The notes under the pieces are model-generated. The model did not search any database and was not told the DNA's origin. It saw only the letters and a program-made list of their open reading frames with translations. DNA of 64,000 nt from Chloroflexota bacterium (GTDB lineage: Bacteria; Chloroflexota; Limnocylindria; QHBO01): positions 178,060 to 242,059 of the forward strand of contig JBBDXT010000004.1 of NCBI GenBank assembly GCA_040902225.1, read 5' to 3'. The position numbers were made by a program, and so were the translations under genes. Of the stretch, positions 33,129-44,094 are shown one piece after another. How positions within the stretch are numbered: position 1 is the first letter of the stretch; the number at the start of each line of letters is the position of its first letter.

Positions 33129-33135
33129 GCCTCCG

Positions 33136-33798
33136 TCAGCGGCGACGTCGCGCGGCGGCCGCCTGGCGCGTGGCGGGGTCGGCCATGCGCCGTCGCAGAT
33201 AGCCACCGTAGAAGCCCGCCAGCGCCCCAATGCCTGCCTGCAGTATCCCGTTGGTGAGCAGATACGTGGCTGCCAGCGTGGTCGCTCCAGGCTCATCGAG
33301 GGCGGCGGTCCCCGCGAGGGCGAAGATCGCGTAGCCCGCATACAGCAGGTAGCCGATCACCGCCGCCACGAAGCCGTACAGCCACGGCCGCTGCCAGCCG
33401 ATCCAGCCTGCCGCCACGAGCGCTCCGAACGAGACGAACGACGCGATGCTGCCCACCACCGACCTCCCCTCCTGGACCGTGATGATGTAGGCCGCCGCCC
33501 AGAGCAGGCCCATCACAATGCCGGCGAGCGGGTTGCGGGGGATCAGCCACAGGCTCGAAACGACCGGGCGAAGCCTCCCCGTATACGTGAAGCCGGCCAG
33601 CGGATCCGGCTTGCCGGGGAGGGGGGCTGCCGGTGGGAAGAGCCGTCGCAGAAGCGATCCGGACGGTCGTCGCGCGGGGGCGGCCTCGACCTCGTCCTGC
33701 TCCTCGTCCTCGAGGCGTCCCTGCGCCTGCAGACGGGCTCGGCGACGTGCTTCCGCCCGGCGTTCAGCGTCCAGCGCGGCGGAGGTCTTCTTCGACAT
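33136..33798 (-). CDS. Polytopic membrane protein, unknown function
   Basis: 220 residues: a charged N-terminal 65 (ERRAEARRRARLQAQGRLEDEEQDE), then about four hydrophobic helices (IVMGLLWAAAYIITV, IASFVSFGALVAAGWIG, LYGFVAAVIGYLLYAGYAIFAL, TYLLTNGILQAGIGALAGFYGGYL), and an Arg-rich tail. No family recognised. TACAAT 8 nt before the ATG supports the start. Its 3' end lies 8 bp from the convergent carB. Confidence 0.7.
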   Translation of the reverse strand: MSKKTSAALDAERRAEARRRARLQAQGRLEDEEQDEVEAAPARRPSGSLLRRLFPPAAPLPGKPDPLAGFTYTGRLRPVVSSLWLIPRNPLAGIVMGLLWAAAYIITVQEGRSVVGSIASFVSFGALVAAGWIGWQRPWLYGFVAAVIGYLLYAGYAIFALAGTAALDEPGATTLAATYLLTNGILQAGIGALAGFYGGYLRRRMADPATRQAAAARRRR

Positions 33799-33904
33799 GG
33801 CCCGCGATTGTACGCGGGATCGGTAAGCGCGGCCTAAGCGACCGGTAACGATCCACCGCGCATCCTGCGGCGACCTGCACGCCTCCGGCTATTCGAGGTG
33901 TGCC

Positions 33905-36460
33905 GTGCCCGTCGTCCGCGCCGTTCCCGTTGCCCCACACCGGCTGCTGGCCGGTTTGATCTCGATCGGCGTGCTTGCGCTGGCGATCGACCACGCCATG
34001 GCGTTCCCCATGACGGAGGACCTCGGCAGCACGGCCGCCCCGCTCGTCGAGGTGACCGGTCACCTGCTCGTGAGCGAGGTGATGACGGGCGGAGTGAGCG
34101 CATCCGACGAGTTCATCGAGCTCTACAACCCGGCGCCCTCGATGCTGCCGCTCGAGGGCCTCGAAGTGGTGTACGTCACCGCCAGCGGCGCAACCGTCAC
34201 CCGCAAGGCCTCATGGTCGGCTGGAGCTGCGGGGATTTCGCCGGGCGCCCATCTGCTGATCGCGAACGAGGCCGGGATCCTTGCCGGCCTGGCCGACGTG
34301 GCGTACGCCAGCGGGCTGGCGGCGACGGGTGGCAGCGTCGCCCTGCGGGTGGTTGGCGCCGCCACCGCGATCGACGCGGTCGGCTGGGGGAACGCCGCGA
34401 GCTCCTGGCTCGAGGCGCGACCGGCGCCCGCCCCGGCCGCCGGCAGCAGCCTCGAACGGCTTCCCGGCGGCTGGCTGGGATCCGGCCAGGACACCGATGA
34501 CAACCTGGTCGACTACGTCGTCCAGCCGATCCCGGATCCGCAGAACAGCGGCTCGCCGCCCATTCCCGTCGCGAGCGACAGTCCGGCGCCAAGCAGCTCG
34601 CCGATCCCTTCAGCAACGGCGGAACCCAGCTCCTGTCCGACGATGGAGCCGTCCGTGGAACCGAGCGTCACCGGGACGCCCTTGGCCACCCCGTCACCTG
34701 AACCCACCGCAACCGCTGCTCCCACGGCGATCCCTGCCCCCACCTCAACTCCCGTGCCCACCCCGGCGCTGCTCTCCATCGCGGACGCGCGGTCGCAGCC
34801 TGACGGCACGACTGTGACGGTCGAGGGCGTGACGCTGACGGCCGGCGACTTCACCGATGGGGGTGGGTATCTCGTCGACGCGTCCGCGGGCATCGCCGTG
34901 CTCATCTCCGATGGGACGTTCGCTCGCGGCAAGCTATTGCGGGTCACGGGCACCCTCGACGATCGGTATGCGCAGCGCACCATCCGGACGACCGCGGACG
35001 CGGTCACAAGCCTGGGAGCCGCGAACGACCCGTTGCCGGTGGACGCGGCGACCGGATCCATCGGCGAGGCATTCGAAGGCCAACTGGTCGAGATCAGCGG
35101 GATCATCAGCAGCTCGGTGACGACGCTGAGCACAGGCCTGGCATGGGACCTCAATGACGGCAGCGGCGCAACCCGAATCCTGGTCGGGACCGGGACGGGG
35201 ATCGACACATCGTCCTGGGCGCGAGGGGTTGGGCTCACGCTCATCGGCGTCGTCGGCCAGCGGGATTCAAGCGGGACCGCGACATCGGGCTTTCGCGTCC
35301 AGCCCAGGGACGCCGCCGATGTCGTCTCGGTTGAACCGATCGCGACGTCCAGCCCAACTCCATCGCCGGCGCCGACTACAACGTCATCCGCATCCGCGTC
35401 GGCCAGTCCTTCAGCCACGCCGACGCCGGGGTCGTCGCTCGTTTCGATCAGCGAGGCACGCGCGGCGGCGACCGGCACCCACCTCCGGATCCGTGGGGTG
35501 GTGACGGCGCCCTCCGGACTGATCGAGTCCGGCAGCGCCGTGATCCAGGACGCGACCGCGGGGATCCTCGTCCGGCTTGGAGCCGATGTCGGCAGCCTCG
35601 CCCTGGGGCAGCTGGTCGAGCTGGACGGGACCAGGTCCACCAAGGCCGGCATGCTCAGCCTTCGGGTGGCCACCTCGCCGCGCTACCTCGGGACGCAGGC
35701 CGAGCCGGAGCCGCTGCGTCGCGCAACGGGCGCACTGGGCGAGGGCGAAGAGGCTCGCCTGGTGGTCGTCCGCGGTGCGATCAGCACGGCGATCAGCCGG
35801 CCCCGCGGTGGCAACGTCTCCTTCGCGATCGACGACGGCTCAGGGCCGATCCGCGTCTCGATCTCCTCGCGCAGCGGCATCTCCGGCGGATCGCTGACAC
35901 GGGGCGCCTGGCTGGAAGTCCGCGCGGTTCTCGCGCAACAGACGACCGGCTCCGCCCCGTCGAGCGGCTACCGCCTGTGGCCGAGGACCGCCGCTGACCT
36001 CAGAGTGATCGCCTCTCCCGTAACGGGTTCGACCCAACCGCTGGCCTGCTGCGCATTCGTCCAGACGGCGCAGCACTCGCTCCCGACCGGCGACCTCGGG
36101 AATGCTCTGCACGATCAGGTCGACGCTCCGCTCATCGCGCGAACGCCCCCGACACTGGCTCGACCTCAGCCGACCAGCTCGTCCCGGCCCATCTCCACCA
36201 TCGAGCGAGGAACCGCGTCGGTGACGGACCATCAAGCGCCTGCCGCGGGACTCGTCGTCTCCGGCATGGGGCTCGCCGCGCTGGCCGGCCTGGCGGCCTG
36301 GTTCGGCCGCCGGCGCGGGCCCGACGGCGACCAGCCGATCGACGCGGAGCTGCCAGAGGCCCACGAAGGCATGGCCGCGCAAGGTGGCCCACGCCTGTCC
36401 GTGCTGCGCGTCGAGGCGAATGACGCTCGAAACGAGCGGCGTATACTCCCGCCGACCTGA
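33905..36460 (+). CDS. Large exported lamin-tail/OB-fold surface protein with C-terminal anchor
   Basis: 851 residues. A signal peptide (about 1-33) is followed by a lamin-tail domain (about 52-190: HLLVSEVMTGGVSASDEFIELYNP, ending in GQDTDDNLVDYVVQP). Ser/Pro/Thr-rich linkers (about 215-285 and 475-515) separate two OB-like modules (LSIADARSQPDGTTVTVEGVTL, and VSISEARAAATGTHLRIRGVV). These resemble nucleic-acid-binding exported OB folds beside YhcR-type nucleases. A membrane helix lies near 780-800 (AGLVVSGMGLAALAGLAAWF) with a basic cytoplasmic tail. No nuclease motif is visible. It could bind extracellular DNA or wall polymers. The end overlaps the start of the next gene. Confidence 0.7.
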   Translation: MPVVRAVPVAPHRLLAGLISIGVLALAIDHAMAFPMTEDLGSTAAPLVEVTGHLLVSEVMTGGVSASDEFIELYNPAPSMLPLEGLEVVYVTASGATVTRKASWSAGAAGISPGAHLLIANEAGILAGLADVAYASGLAATGGSVALRVVGAATAIDAVGWGNAASSWLEARPAPAPAAGSSLERLPGGWLGSGQDTDDNLVDYVVQPIPDPQNSGSPPIPVASDSPAPSSSPIPSATAEPSSCPTMEPSVEPSVTGTPLATPSPEPTATAAPTAIPAPTSTPVPTPALLSIADARSQPDGTTVTVEGVTLTAGDFTDGGGYLVDASAGIAVLISDGTFARGKLLRVTGTLDDRYAQRTIRTTADAVTSLGAANDPLPVDAATGSIGEAFEGQLVEISGIISSSVTTLSTGLAWDLNDGSGATRILVGTGTGIDTSSWARGVGLTLIGVVGQRDSSGTATSGFRVQPRDAADVVSVEPIATSSPTPSPAPTTTSSASASASPSATPTPGSSLVSISEARAAATGTHLRIRGVVTAPSGLIESGSAVIQDATAGILVRLGADVGSLALGQLVELDGTRSTKAGMLSLRVATSPRYLGTQAEPEPLRRATGALGEGEEARLVVVRGAISTAISRPRGGNVSFAIDDGSGPIRVSISSRSGISGGSLTRGAWLEVRAVLAQQTTGSAPSSGYRLWPRTAADLRVIASPVTGSTQPLACCAFVQTAQHSLPTGDLGNALHDQVDAPLIARTPPTLARPQPTSSSRPISTIERGTASVTDHQAPAAGLVVSGMGLAALAGLAAWFGRRRGPDGDQPIDAELPEAHEGMAAQGGPRLSVLRVEANDARNERRILPPT

Positions 36461-37349
36461 GGTCCCACGCTCGCACGAGGAGCTCACCGAGGCCTTGACC
36501 GATCTCTCGCAGGCGGACGCGCCGCGCACCGGCGGTCGCCAGTACCACATCGCGCTGGAGCGGGGTGAGCTGGCCGAGTACATCGTGCTGGTGGGGGATC
36601 CCGGGCGAGTGGCCAAGGTCTCGTCCCGATGGGACTCGGTCGAGCTCAACCGCAGCAACCGGGAGATCACCACCGCCACCGGCACCTACCAGGGGATGCG
36701 GCTCTCGGCCATGTCCACCGGGATGGGCCCTGACAACGTGGAGATCGTGCTGGCCGAGGTGATGGAGATCACGGATCAGCCCACGCTGATCCGCATCGGC
36801 TCGAGTGGCGCCCTCCAGCCGGAGATCGCCCTCGGGGACCTGATCGTGTCGATCGGGGCGGTCCGTTTGGAGAACACGACCGACTTCTATGTGCACCCTG
36901 GATACCCGGCCATCGCCCACCGAGACGTGGTCTGGGCCCTCGAGGCGGCATGTCGCGAGACGGGTGCTCCGTACCATGTTGGGATGACAGCGACCGCGAG
37001 CGGGTTTTACGCTCCGCAGGGAAGGGCGATGCGCACGCTCCCGGTTCGCTATCCTGATCTCGCGGAGGAGCTGCGACGCCAACGCGTCGCCAACCTCGAG
37101 ATGGAGTCGTCGGCACTCTTCGTGTTGGCAGGACTCGCGGGGTTGCGCGCCGGGACGGTATGCGCCGCCTACGCACAGCGCGTCGATGGGACGTTTCTGG
37201 AAGGCGCGGCGAAGGAGGCCGCAGAGGCACGCTGTATCGATGTCGGACTGGCCGGCATCCACCTGCTCTGGGCGATCGACAACGGAGACGAAGGCGATCC
37301 CCACGCACGCTGGTCGGGCTTGATCGGCGGGCAAGGCGGGGAGCGTTAA
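36420..37349 (+). CDS. Nucleoside (uridine-type) phosphorylase
   Basis: A PNP/UDP family 1 phosphorylase. GGRQYHIALERGELAEYIVLVGDPGRV carries the phosphate loop, and SAMSTGMGPDNVEIVLAE, IRIGSSGALQPEIALGDLIVS and RVANLEMESSALFVLAGL (the ribose-binding MES motif) are all present. It reversibly cleaves uridine or a related nucleoside with phosphate, feeding pyrimidine salvage beside carAB. The start is uncertain. ATG 36420 overlaps the preceding gene by 41 bp. TATACT at 36442-36447 would instead serve a start further down, such as the TTG at 36495 (MTDLSQADAP), which still leaves a complete domain. Confidence 0.85.
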   Translation: MTLETSGVYSRRPEVPRSHEELTEALTDLSQADAPRTGGRQYHIALERGELAEYIVLVGDPGRVAKVSSRWDSVELNRSNREITTATGTYQGMRLSAMSTGMGPDNVEIVLAEVMEITDQPTLIRIGSSGALQPEIALGDLIVSIGAVRLENTTDFYVHPGYPAIAHRDVVWALEAACRETGAPYHVGMTATASGFYAPQGRAMRTLPVRYPDLAEELRRQRVANLEMESSALFVLAGLAGLRAGTVCAAYAQRVDGTFLEGAAKEAAEARCIDVGLAGIHLLWAIDNGDEGDPHARWSGLIGGQGGER

Positions 37350-37392
37350 GCAACGCCGGCACGTTGCCGGCACACAAGGAGGCAACTCACCG

Positions 37393-37536
37393 ATGGCGAC
37401 CAATGCCTACTGCGTCAAGTGCAAGGCAAAGCGCGACATGCGTAACGAAAGCAAGATCACGATGAAAAACGGCAAGCCGGCCACCCAGGGCACCTGTCCG
37501 GTGTGTGGCACCAAGATGTTCAGGATCGGCGGCTGA
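37393..37536 (+). CDS. Small zinc-ribbon protein (DUF5679 type)
   Basis: 47 residues: YCVKCKAKRDM, then a short beta segment TMKNGKPATQGTCPVCGTKMFRIGG. The C-x2-C...C-x2-C arrangement forms a minimal zinc ribbon, and the whole matches the small DUF5679 pattern widespread in Actinobacteria and Chloroflexi. Function unknown; nucleic-acid binding is possible. AAGGAGG lies 10 nt before the ATG. It sits between the phosphorylase and the glycolytic operon. Confidence 0.8.
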   Translation: MATNAYCVKCKAKRDMRNESKITMKNGKPATQGTCPVCGTKMFRIGG

Positions 37537-37563
37537 ACCAGGGCTTGCAGATCTGACACAGCG

Positions 37564-37580
37564 CGCGGGCTCCGCCCGCG
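37564..37580 (+). terminator. GC hairpin downstream of the zinc-ribbon gene (weak terminator candidate)
   Basis: CGCGGGC-TCC-GCCCGCG is a perfect 7-bp stem with a 3-nt loop, 28 bp after the stop. No T-run follows, so it would not be a classical intrinsic terminator. Confidence 0.35.
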
Positions 37581-37685
37581 ACGCTCAATACCAAGCGCGT
37601 CGGCCGTTCGGTCGCGCGCCGTCGGGAGACCCGATGGCCGCCGCCGAGCGGCCGATTCCATGCTCGGCCGCTACAATGACGGCCT

Positions 37686-38687
37686 GTGGATGAGGTAGCC
37701 GATCGGTCGATCCTGGCGATCGACCTCGGCGGGACCCAGATCCGCGCCGCGCACGTCAGCCCCGACCTTACCGTCTCGTGCCGTCGTGCCCTGGAGACTC
37801 GTGACGAGGAGGGCGTGGAAGCGGTGATCGATCGGATCTGCGCCGCCGCTCGCACCGTGCGCGAGGATGCGCGGCGCGCCGGCCTGGCGGATCCGGTCGG
37901 GATCGGCATTTCGTCGCCCGGCCCGCTGGACCCCTGGAAGGGCGTCGTGATCGCGCCGCCCAACCTGGCGGGCTGGCGGAATATCCCGCTGGCGGCGCGC
38001 GTGGAAGAGGCTGTCGGGCTGCCCACCTACCTGGAGCGCGACACCAACGCCGCCGTCATGGGAGAGTGGCGCTACGGTGCAGGCAAGGGCGCCGACGACG
38101 TGATCTACGTGACCGTCTCGACCGGCATCGGCGGCGGCCTGGTGCTCGACGGCCGGCCCCTGATCGGCAAGGACGGCACCGCCGGCGAGATCGGGCACAT
38201 GACGGTCGACATCGACGGGCCGCTGTGCGGCGACGGCCAGCCCGGCCACGCCGAGGCGATCGGCTCCGGCAGGGCAATCGCGCGTGAGGGACGCGCCCTG
38301 CTGAAGAGCGGCGCGGCGCCTGGTCTGGCAGCCCTCGCGGCCGACGCGGAGGTGGATGCCGAACTGGTGGCGCGCGCCGCCGATGCGGGCGACGTCGCGT
38401 GTCAGCGCGTTCTCGACCGCGCCTGGGTCGCGATCGGCGCCATGTGCGCGAGCCTGGTCAACGCCGTCAATCCCGAGGTGATCGTGCTCGGCGGCAGCAT
38501 CGGCTGCAATCGGCCAGAGTTGCCCAGCGCGATTCGCGCCGAGATCGACCGCCGCGCCTTCCCGGCTCCGGCGCGGCGCGTGCGGCTCGAGATGACGCAG
38601 TTCGCCGGCGACGTCTCGCTGATCGGCCTGCTGCCGATCGTGAATGAACGAATGACAGATCCGTCCTATTCGAAGGAGCTCGCGTGA
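37686..38687 (+). CDS. ROK-family sugar kinase (probable glucokinase)
   Basis: 333 residues from a GTG with TACAAT 8 nt upstream. The ATP site [16 protein letters not shown], the sugar-binding [25 protein letters not shown] and [13 protein letters not shown] (catalytic Asp), and [30 protein letters not shown] all fit ROK glucokinases. The zinc site normally CxCGxxGC is reduced here to [11 protein letters not shown], a variant with one clear Cys and a His. It phosphorylates glucose (or a related hexose) to feed the downstream glycolytic genes. It overlaps gap by GTGA, so it is the first gene of the operon. Confidence 0.83.
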   Translation: MDEVADRSILAIDLGGTQIRAAHVSPDLTVSCRRALETRDEEGVEAVIDRICAAARTVREDARRAGLADPVGIGISSPGPLDPWKGVVIAPPNLAGWRNIPLAARVEEAVGLPTYLERDTNAAVMGEWRYGAGKGADDVIYVTVSTGIGGGLVLDGRPLIGKDGTAGEIGHMTVDIDGPLCGDGQPGHAEAIGSGRAIAREGRALLKSGAAPGLAALAADAEVDAELVARAADAGDVACQRVLDRAWVAIGAMCASLVNAVNPEVIVLGGSIGCNRPELPSAIRAEIDRRAFPAPARRVRLEMTQFAGDVSLIGLLPIVNERMTDPSYSKELA

Positions 38688-39691
38688 CCCGCATCGGCAT
38701 CAATGGCTTCGGCCGGATCGGCCGTCAGACTCTCAAGGCCATCCTTGAGCGCCATCCGGACAGCCTCGAGGTGGTCGCCGTCAACGACCTGGCTCCCACG
38801 GCAACCAATGCGCACCTGTTCAAGTACGACTCGACCTACGGGCGCTATTCCGGCGAGGTGTCGCATACCGAGAGCGACATCGTCGTCGACGGCTACCCGA
38901 TTCGCGCCCTCTCGGAGCGGGACCCCGCGGCTCTCCCGTGGAAGGACCTGGGCGTCGAGCTCGTGGTGGAGTCGACGGGCATCTTCACGGACGCCACCAA
39001 GGCGCACGCCCACCTGGACGCCGGCGCGCGCAAGGTGATCATCAGCGCTCCCGCCAAGAACGAGGACGTGACCCTGGTGCTCGGCGTGAACGAGGGCGTC
39101 TACGACCCGGAGAAGCACCACATCGTCAGCAACGCCTCGTGCACCACCAACGGGCTGGCACTGCCGGCCAAGGTCGTGTGGGACTCGTTCGGGATCGAGC
39201 GCGGCATGATGACGACCGTCCACTCGTACACCAACGACCAGAACGTGCTCGACGTCTTCCACCCGGACCTGCGCCGGGCGCGATCCGCCGGGCAGAACAT
39301 CATTCCCACCACCACCGGCGCCGCCAAGGCACTGTCGCTGGTGATCCCCGAGCTCAAGGGCCGCTTCGACGGCTTTGCGCTGCGGGTGCCGACCGCCACG
39401 GTGAGCATCATCGACTTCGTGGCGATCACGTCGCGCCCGGTCAGCGCCGAGACCGCCAACGCGGCGCTCAAGGCCGCGGCGGACGGGCCGATGAAGGGGC
39501 TGCTGGGCTTCACCGCCGAGCCACTGGTAAGCATGGACTTCAAGGGCGACGAACGATCCAGCATCGTCGACAGCCTCTCGACCATGGTCGTTGGCGACAA
39601 CCTGCTGAAGGTGATCGCCTGGTACGACAACGAATGGGGCTACTCCTGCCGGGTGGCGGATCTCGCCAGCTTCATGGCCGCCCGGCTGTAG
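38684..39691 (+). CDS. gap: Glyceraldehyde-3-phosphate dehydrogenase, type I
   Basis: 335 residues. NAD-binding [15 protein letters not shown], the catalytic [12 protein letters not shown] (Cys near 150), [14 protein letters not shown] with the catalytic His, and C-terminal [14 protein letters not shown]. It oxidises glyceraldehyde-3-phosphate to 1,3-bisphosphoglycerate. The GTG start overlaps the kinase stop, and pgk follows after 4 bp. Confidence 0.96.
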   Translation: MTRIGINGFGRIGRQTLKAILERHPDSLEVVAVNDLAPTATNAHLFKYDSTYGRYSGEVSHTESDIVVDGYPIRALSERDPAALPWKDLGVELVVESTGIFTDATKAHAHLDAGARKVIISAPAKNEDVTLVLGVNEGVYDPEKHHIVSNASCTTNGLALPAKVVWDSFGIERGMMTTVHSYTNDQNVLDVFHPDLRRARSAGQNIIPTTTGAAKALSLVIPELKGRFDGFALRVPTATVSIIDFVAITSRPVSAETANAALKAAADGPMKGLLGFTAEPLVSMDFKGDERSSIVDSLSTMVVGDNLLKVIAWYDNEWGYSCRVADLASFMAARL

Positions 39692-39695
39692 CTGG

Positions 39696-42171
<2,476 letters not shown>

Positions 42172-42172
<1 letters not shown>

Positions 42173-42945
42173 TGGACGGCCTGACCGATCACGCACGCAC
42201 GAACCGGGCCTTCTGGAACGAGCTCTCCGACACCTACCAGGCCGATCACGGCCCCGACCTGGCGCGCCACGGCGCGGCCTGGGGCGTGTGGCAGATCCCC
42301 GAGGACGAGATCCATGCGCTCGGCGAGGTGGCCGGCAGGGACGTGCTGGAGTTGGGCTGCGGGGCTGCCCAGTGGTCGATCGAGCTGGCCAGGCGCGGGG
42401 CCCGGCCGGTGGGCCTCGACCTCAGCGAGCGTCAGCTCGAGCATGCCCGCGAAGCGATCGCCGAGGCTGGGCTCGACTTCCCGCTGGTCCACGCCAGCGC
42501 CGAGGCGGTGCCCTATCCCGACGCCAGCTTCGATCTCATCTTCTGCGACCACGGAGCCATGGTCTTCGCCGACCCCCGCCGCACCGTCCCCGAGGCGGCG
42601 CGGCTGCTGCGCCACGATGGGCTGCTCGTCTTCAGCATGCACACCCCCATCGCTGACATCTGCTGGCCGCCCGATTCGGAGCAGGTCACCGACCAGCTGC
42701 GGCTCAACTATTACGAGCTGAACGTCGTGGACGTGGGGGAATCCCAGCACGTCGAGTTCCAGCTGCCATATGGCGAGTGGATCCGCCTCTTCCGGGCCAA
42801 CGGCCTGATCGTCGAGGATCTGATCGAGCTCCGACCAGAGGCCGACGCTGTCAGCACCTACCGCACCGACGCGGACCGCGAATGGGCGCGCAAATGGCCG
42901 ATGGAGCACATCTGGAAGGTTCGACGCCAGCGCGATGACCCCTAA
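42172..42945 (+). CDS. Class I SAM-dependent methyltransferase
   Basis: 257 residues. Motif I is VLELGCGAAQWSIELARRGARPVGLDLSERQL, followed by VPYPDASFDLIFCDHGAMVF (motif IV), AARLLRHDGLLVFSMHTP, and a C-terminal cap region with WIRLFRANGLIVEDLIEL. It is a small-molecule-type Methyltransf_11 enzyme, substrate unknown. The ATG shares one base with the enolase stop, so it is a passenger or functional member of the glycolytic operon. The 3' end overlaps the convergent MOSC gene by 4 bp. Confidence 0.85.
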
Positions 42946-43415
42946 CGAACGGTGTCTCCGGGGCGGACTGGCCCCTCGCTGATCACCCGCGCGTACCACC
43001 GTGCGTCGGCGGGGTTCGTCTTGCCGCTGATCCGCGCGAATCGTCCGTTTGAGAACCACTGCGCCTGCTTCTTGCACGGAGCGGCGTGCCAGGTCAGCTC
43101 GATGACGAGCCCACCCTCGCCGATGGCGAGCCGATCGCCCGGGCCTATCGCGTCCAGCTCGATCCCCTCGAGCGTCAGGTTCTCGCCGAAGGCACCCGGA
43201 AATGCGTTATGCCCCTCGGCTACGAGGCGCCCGATGGCCTCCATCGAGTAGAGGCAGACGGCCTGGTCCACGCCTCCGTGCATGGGCACCGGCTCCTCGT
43301 GCCGGTCATCCTTCAGGCCGAGCGGTCCGACCCATTGCTCGGCGACCGGCAGCTTGGGGACTCCGCCTTCGTTGACGTTGACGCTGACCACGCGGCCGGA
43401 TCGGGGCTCATCCAT
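42942..43415 (-). CDS. MOSC-domain protein
   Basis: 157 residues forming a single MOSC beta-barrel: RVVSVNVNEGGVPKLPV, DDRHEEPVPMHGGVDQAVCLYS, FPGAFGENLTLEGIELDAIGPGDRLAIGE, and the conserved Cys in HAAPCKKQAQWFSNGRF. MOSC proteins carry sulfur to molybdenum cofactor enzymes or reduce N-hydroxylated bases; which applies is open. TAGACT 9 nt before the ATG supports the start. Confidence 0.85.
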   Translation of the reverse strand: MDEPRSGRVVSVNVNEGGVPKLPVAEQWVGPLGLKDDRHEEPVPMHGGVDQAVCLYSMEAIGRLVAEGHNAFPGAFGENLTLEGIELDAIGPGDRLAIGEGGLVIELTWHAAPCKKQAQWFSNGRFARISGKTNPADARWYARVISEGPVRPGDTVR

Positions 43416-43448
43416 CGGAGGCTGAGTCTAGCGCGCTAGGATGCCGAT

Positions 43449-43991
43449 CTAGCCCTCGGCGGGAGCCTCTGGCTCGGCGTCGCCAACGGCCTTGGCCCGC
43501 TTGCGCGCAGCAGCGGTCTCGCGGGACGCTCGAACCACTGCGACCTTGGCCTTGCCGGCCGCGGTGCGCGGCCGATCCGCGGCCTTGGCGGCAGCGGCCT
43601 TCGAGGCCTTCGACGCGGCGACCTTCTTGCGCTGCGCAGTCCGGGTGGCGGTCGACTTCTTCTTGGGGGCCGACGGGGCCTCGCTCGCGGCTCCGTCCAG
43701 CAGGTGGGCGGCGTTGGCCTTGGCCATCAGCCGGCTCTTGCGGCGAGCGGCGTTGTTGGGGTGGATGATCCCCTTCTCGGCGGCCTTGTCGAGCGCGCTG
43801 ATAGCGGCCGTAACCGCAGCGGCGCCATCGCCCTCGGAGCGGCCCAGCGCAATGTTGCTGGCCTGCAGGACGAGGGTCTTGGTCTGGCTCCGCGTGCGCT
43901 GGTTGACGGTGCGGCGGCGGAGCGACTGGCGGACGCGCTTCAGGGCCTGCGGCGTGCGCGCGCCCTTCCAGGTTCGAGCCTTTCTGGCCAC
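43449..43991 (-). CDS. rpsT: 30S ribosomal protein S20 with long Ala/Lys-rich C-terminal tail
   Basis: 180 residues, about twice the usual 85-90. The first 90 are a standard S20 (TPQALKRVRQSLRRRTVNQRTRSQTKTLVL, DKAAEKGIIHPNNAARRKSRLMAKANA). The rest is an Ala/Lys/Arg-rich tail reminiscent of histone H1 tails (RKKVAASKASKAAAAKAADRP) with an acidic end. S20 binds 16S rRNA helices; the tail may add RNA or DNA contacts. The promoter TATACT (44066-44061) leaves a roughly 65-nt leader, unlike the leaderless genes, which would allow autoregulation. It is divergent from lepA. Confidence 0.9.
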   Translation of the reverse strand: MARKARTWKGARTPQALKRVRQSLRRRTVNQRTRSQTKTLVLQASNIALGRSEGDGAAAVTAAISALDKAAEKGIIHPNNAARRKSRLMAKANAAHLLDGAASEAPSAPKKKSTATRTAQRKKVAASKASKAAAAKAADRPRTAAGKAKVAVVRASRETAAARKRAKAVGDAEPEAPAEG

Positions 43992-44060
43992 AGGTAGTCC
44001 TCAGCGATGGCGGGTGAAATGGAAAAGAGCGCCGGCGAAGCCTGGCGCCGTGATCGGGCG

Positions 44061-44086
44061 AGTATAGCATCGGTCTCGGCTAGACT
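44061..44086. promoter_or_regulatory. Divergent promoters of rpsT and lepA
   Basis: On the minus strand TATACT (44066-44061) serves rpsT. On the plus strand TAGACT (44081-44086) is 8 nt before the lepA ATG, giving a leaderless transcript. The two -10 elements are only 14 bp apart, so polymerases at the two promoters should interfere. Confidence 0.5.
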
Positions 44087-44094
44087 CCGGCCCG

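Noticed and set aside
43201-43230. Extra copy of the 28-bp imuA-imuB repeat (CGTTATG present)
   Set aside because: Only seven bases match; the rest is MOSC coding sequence.
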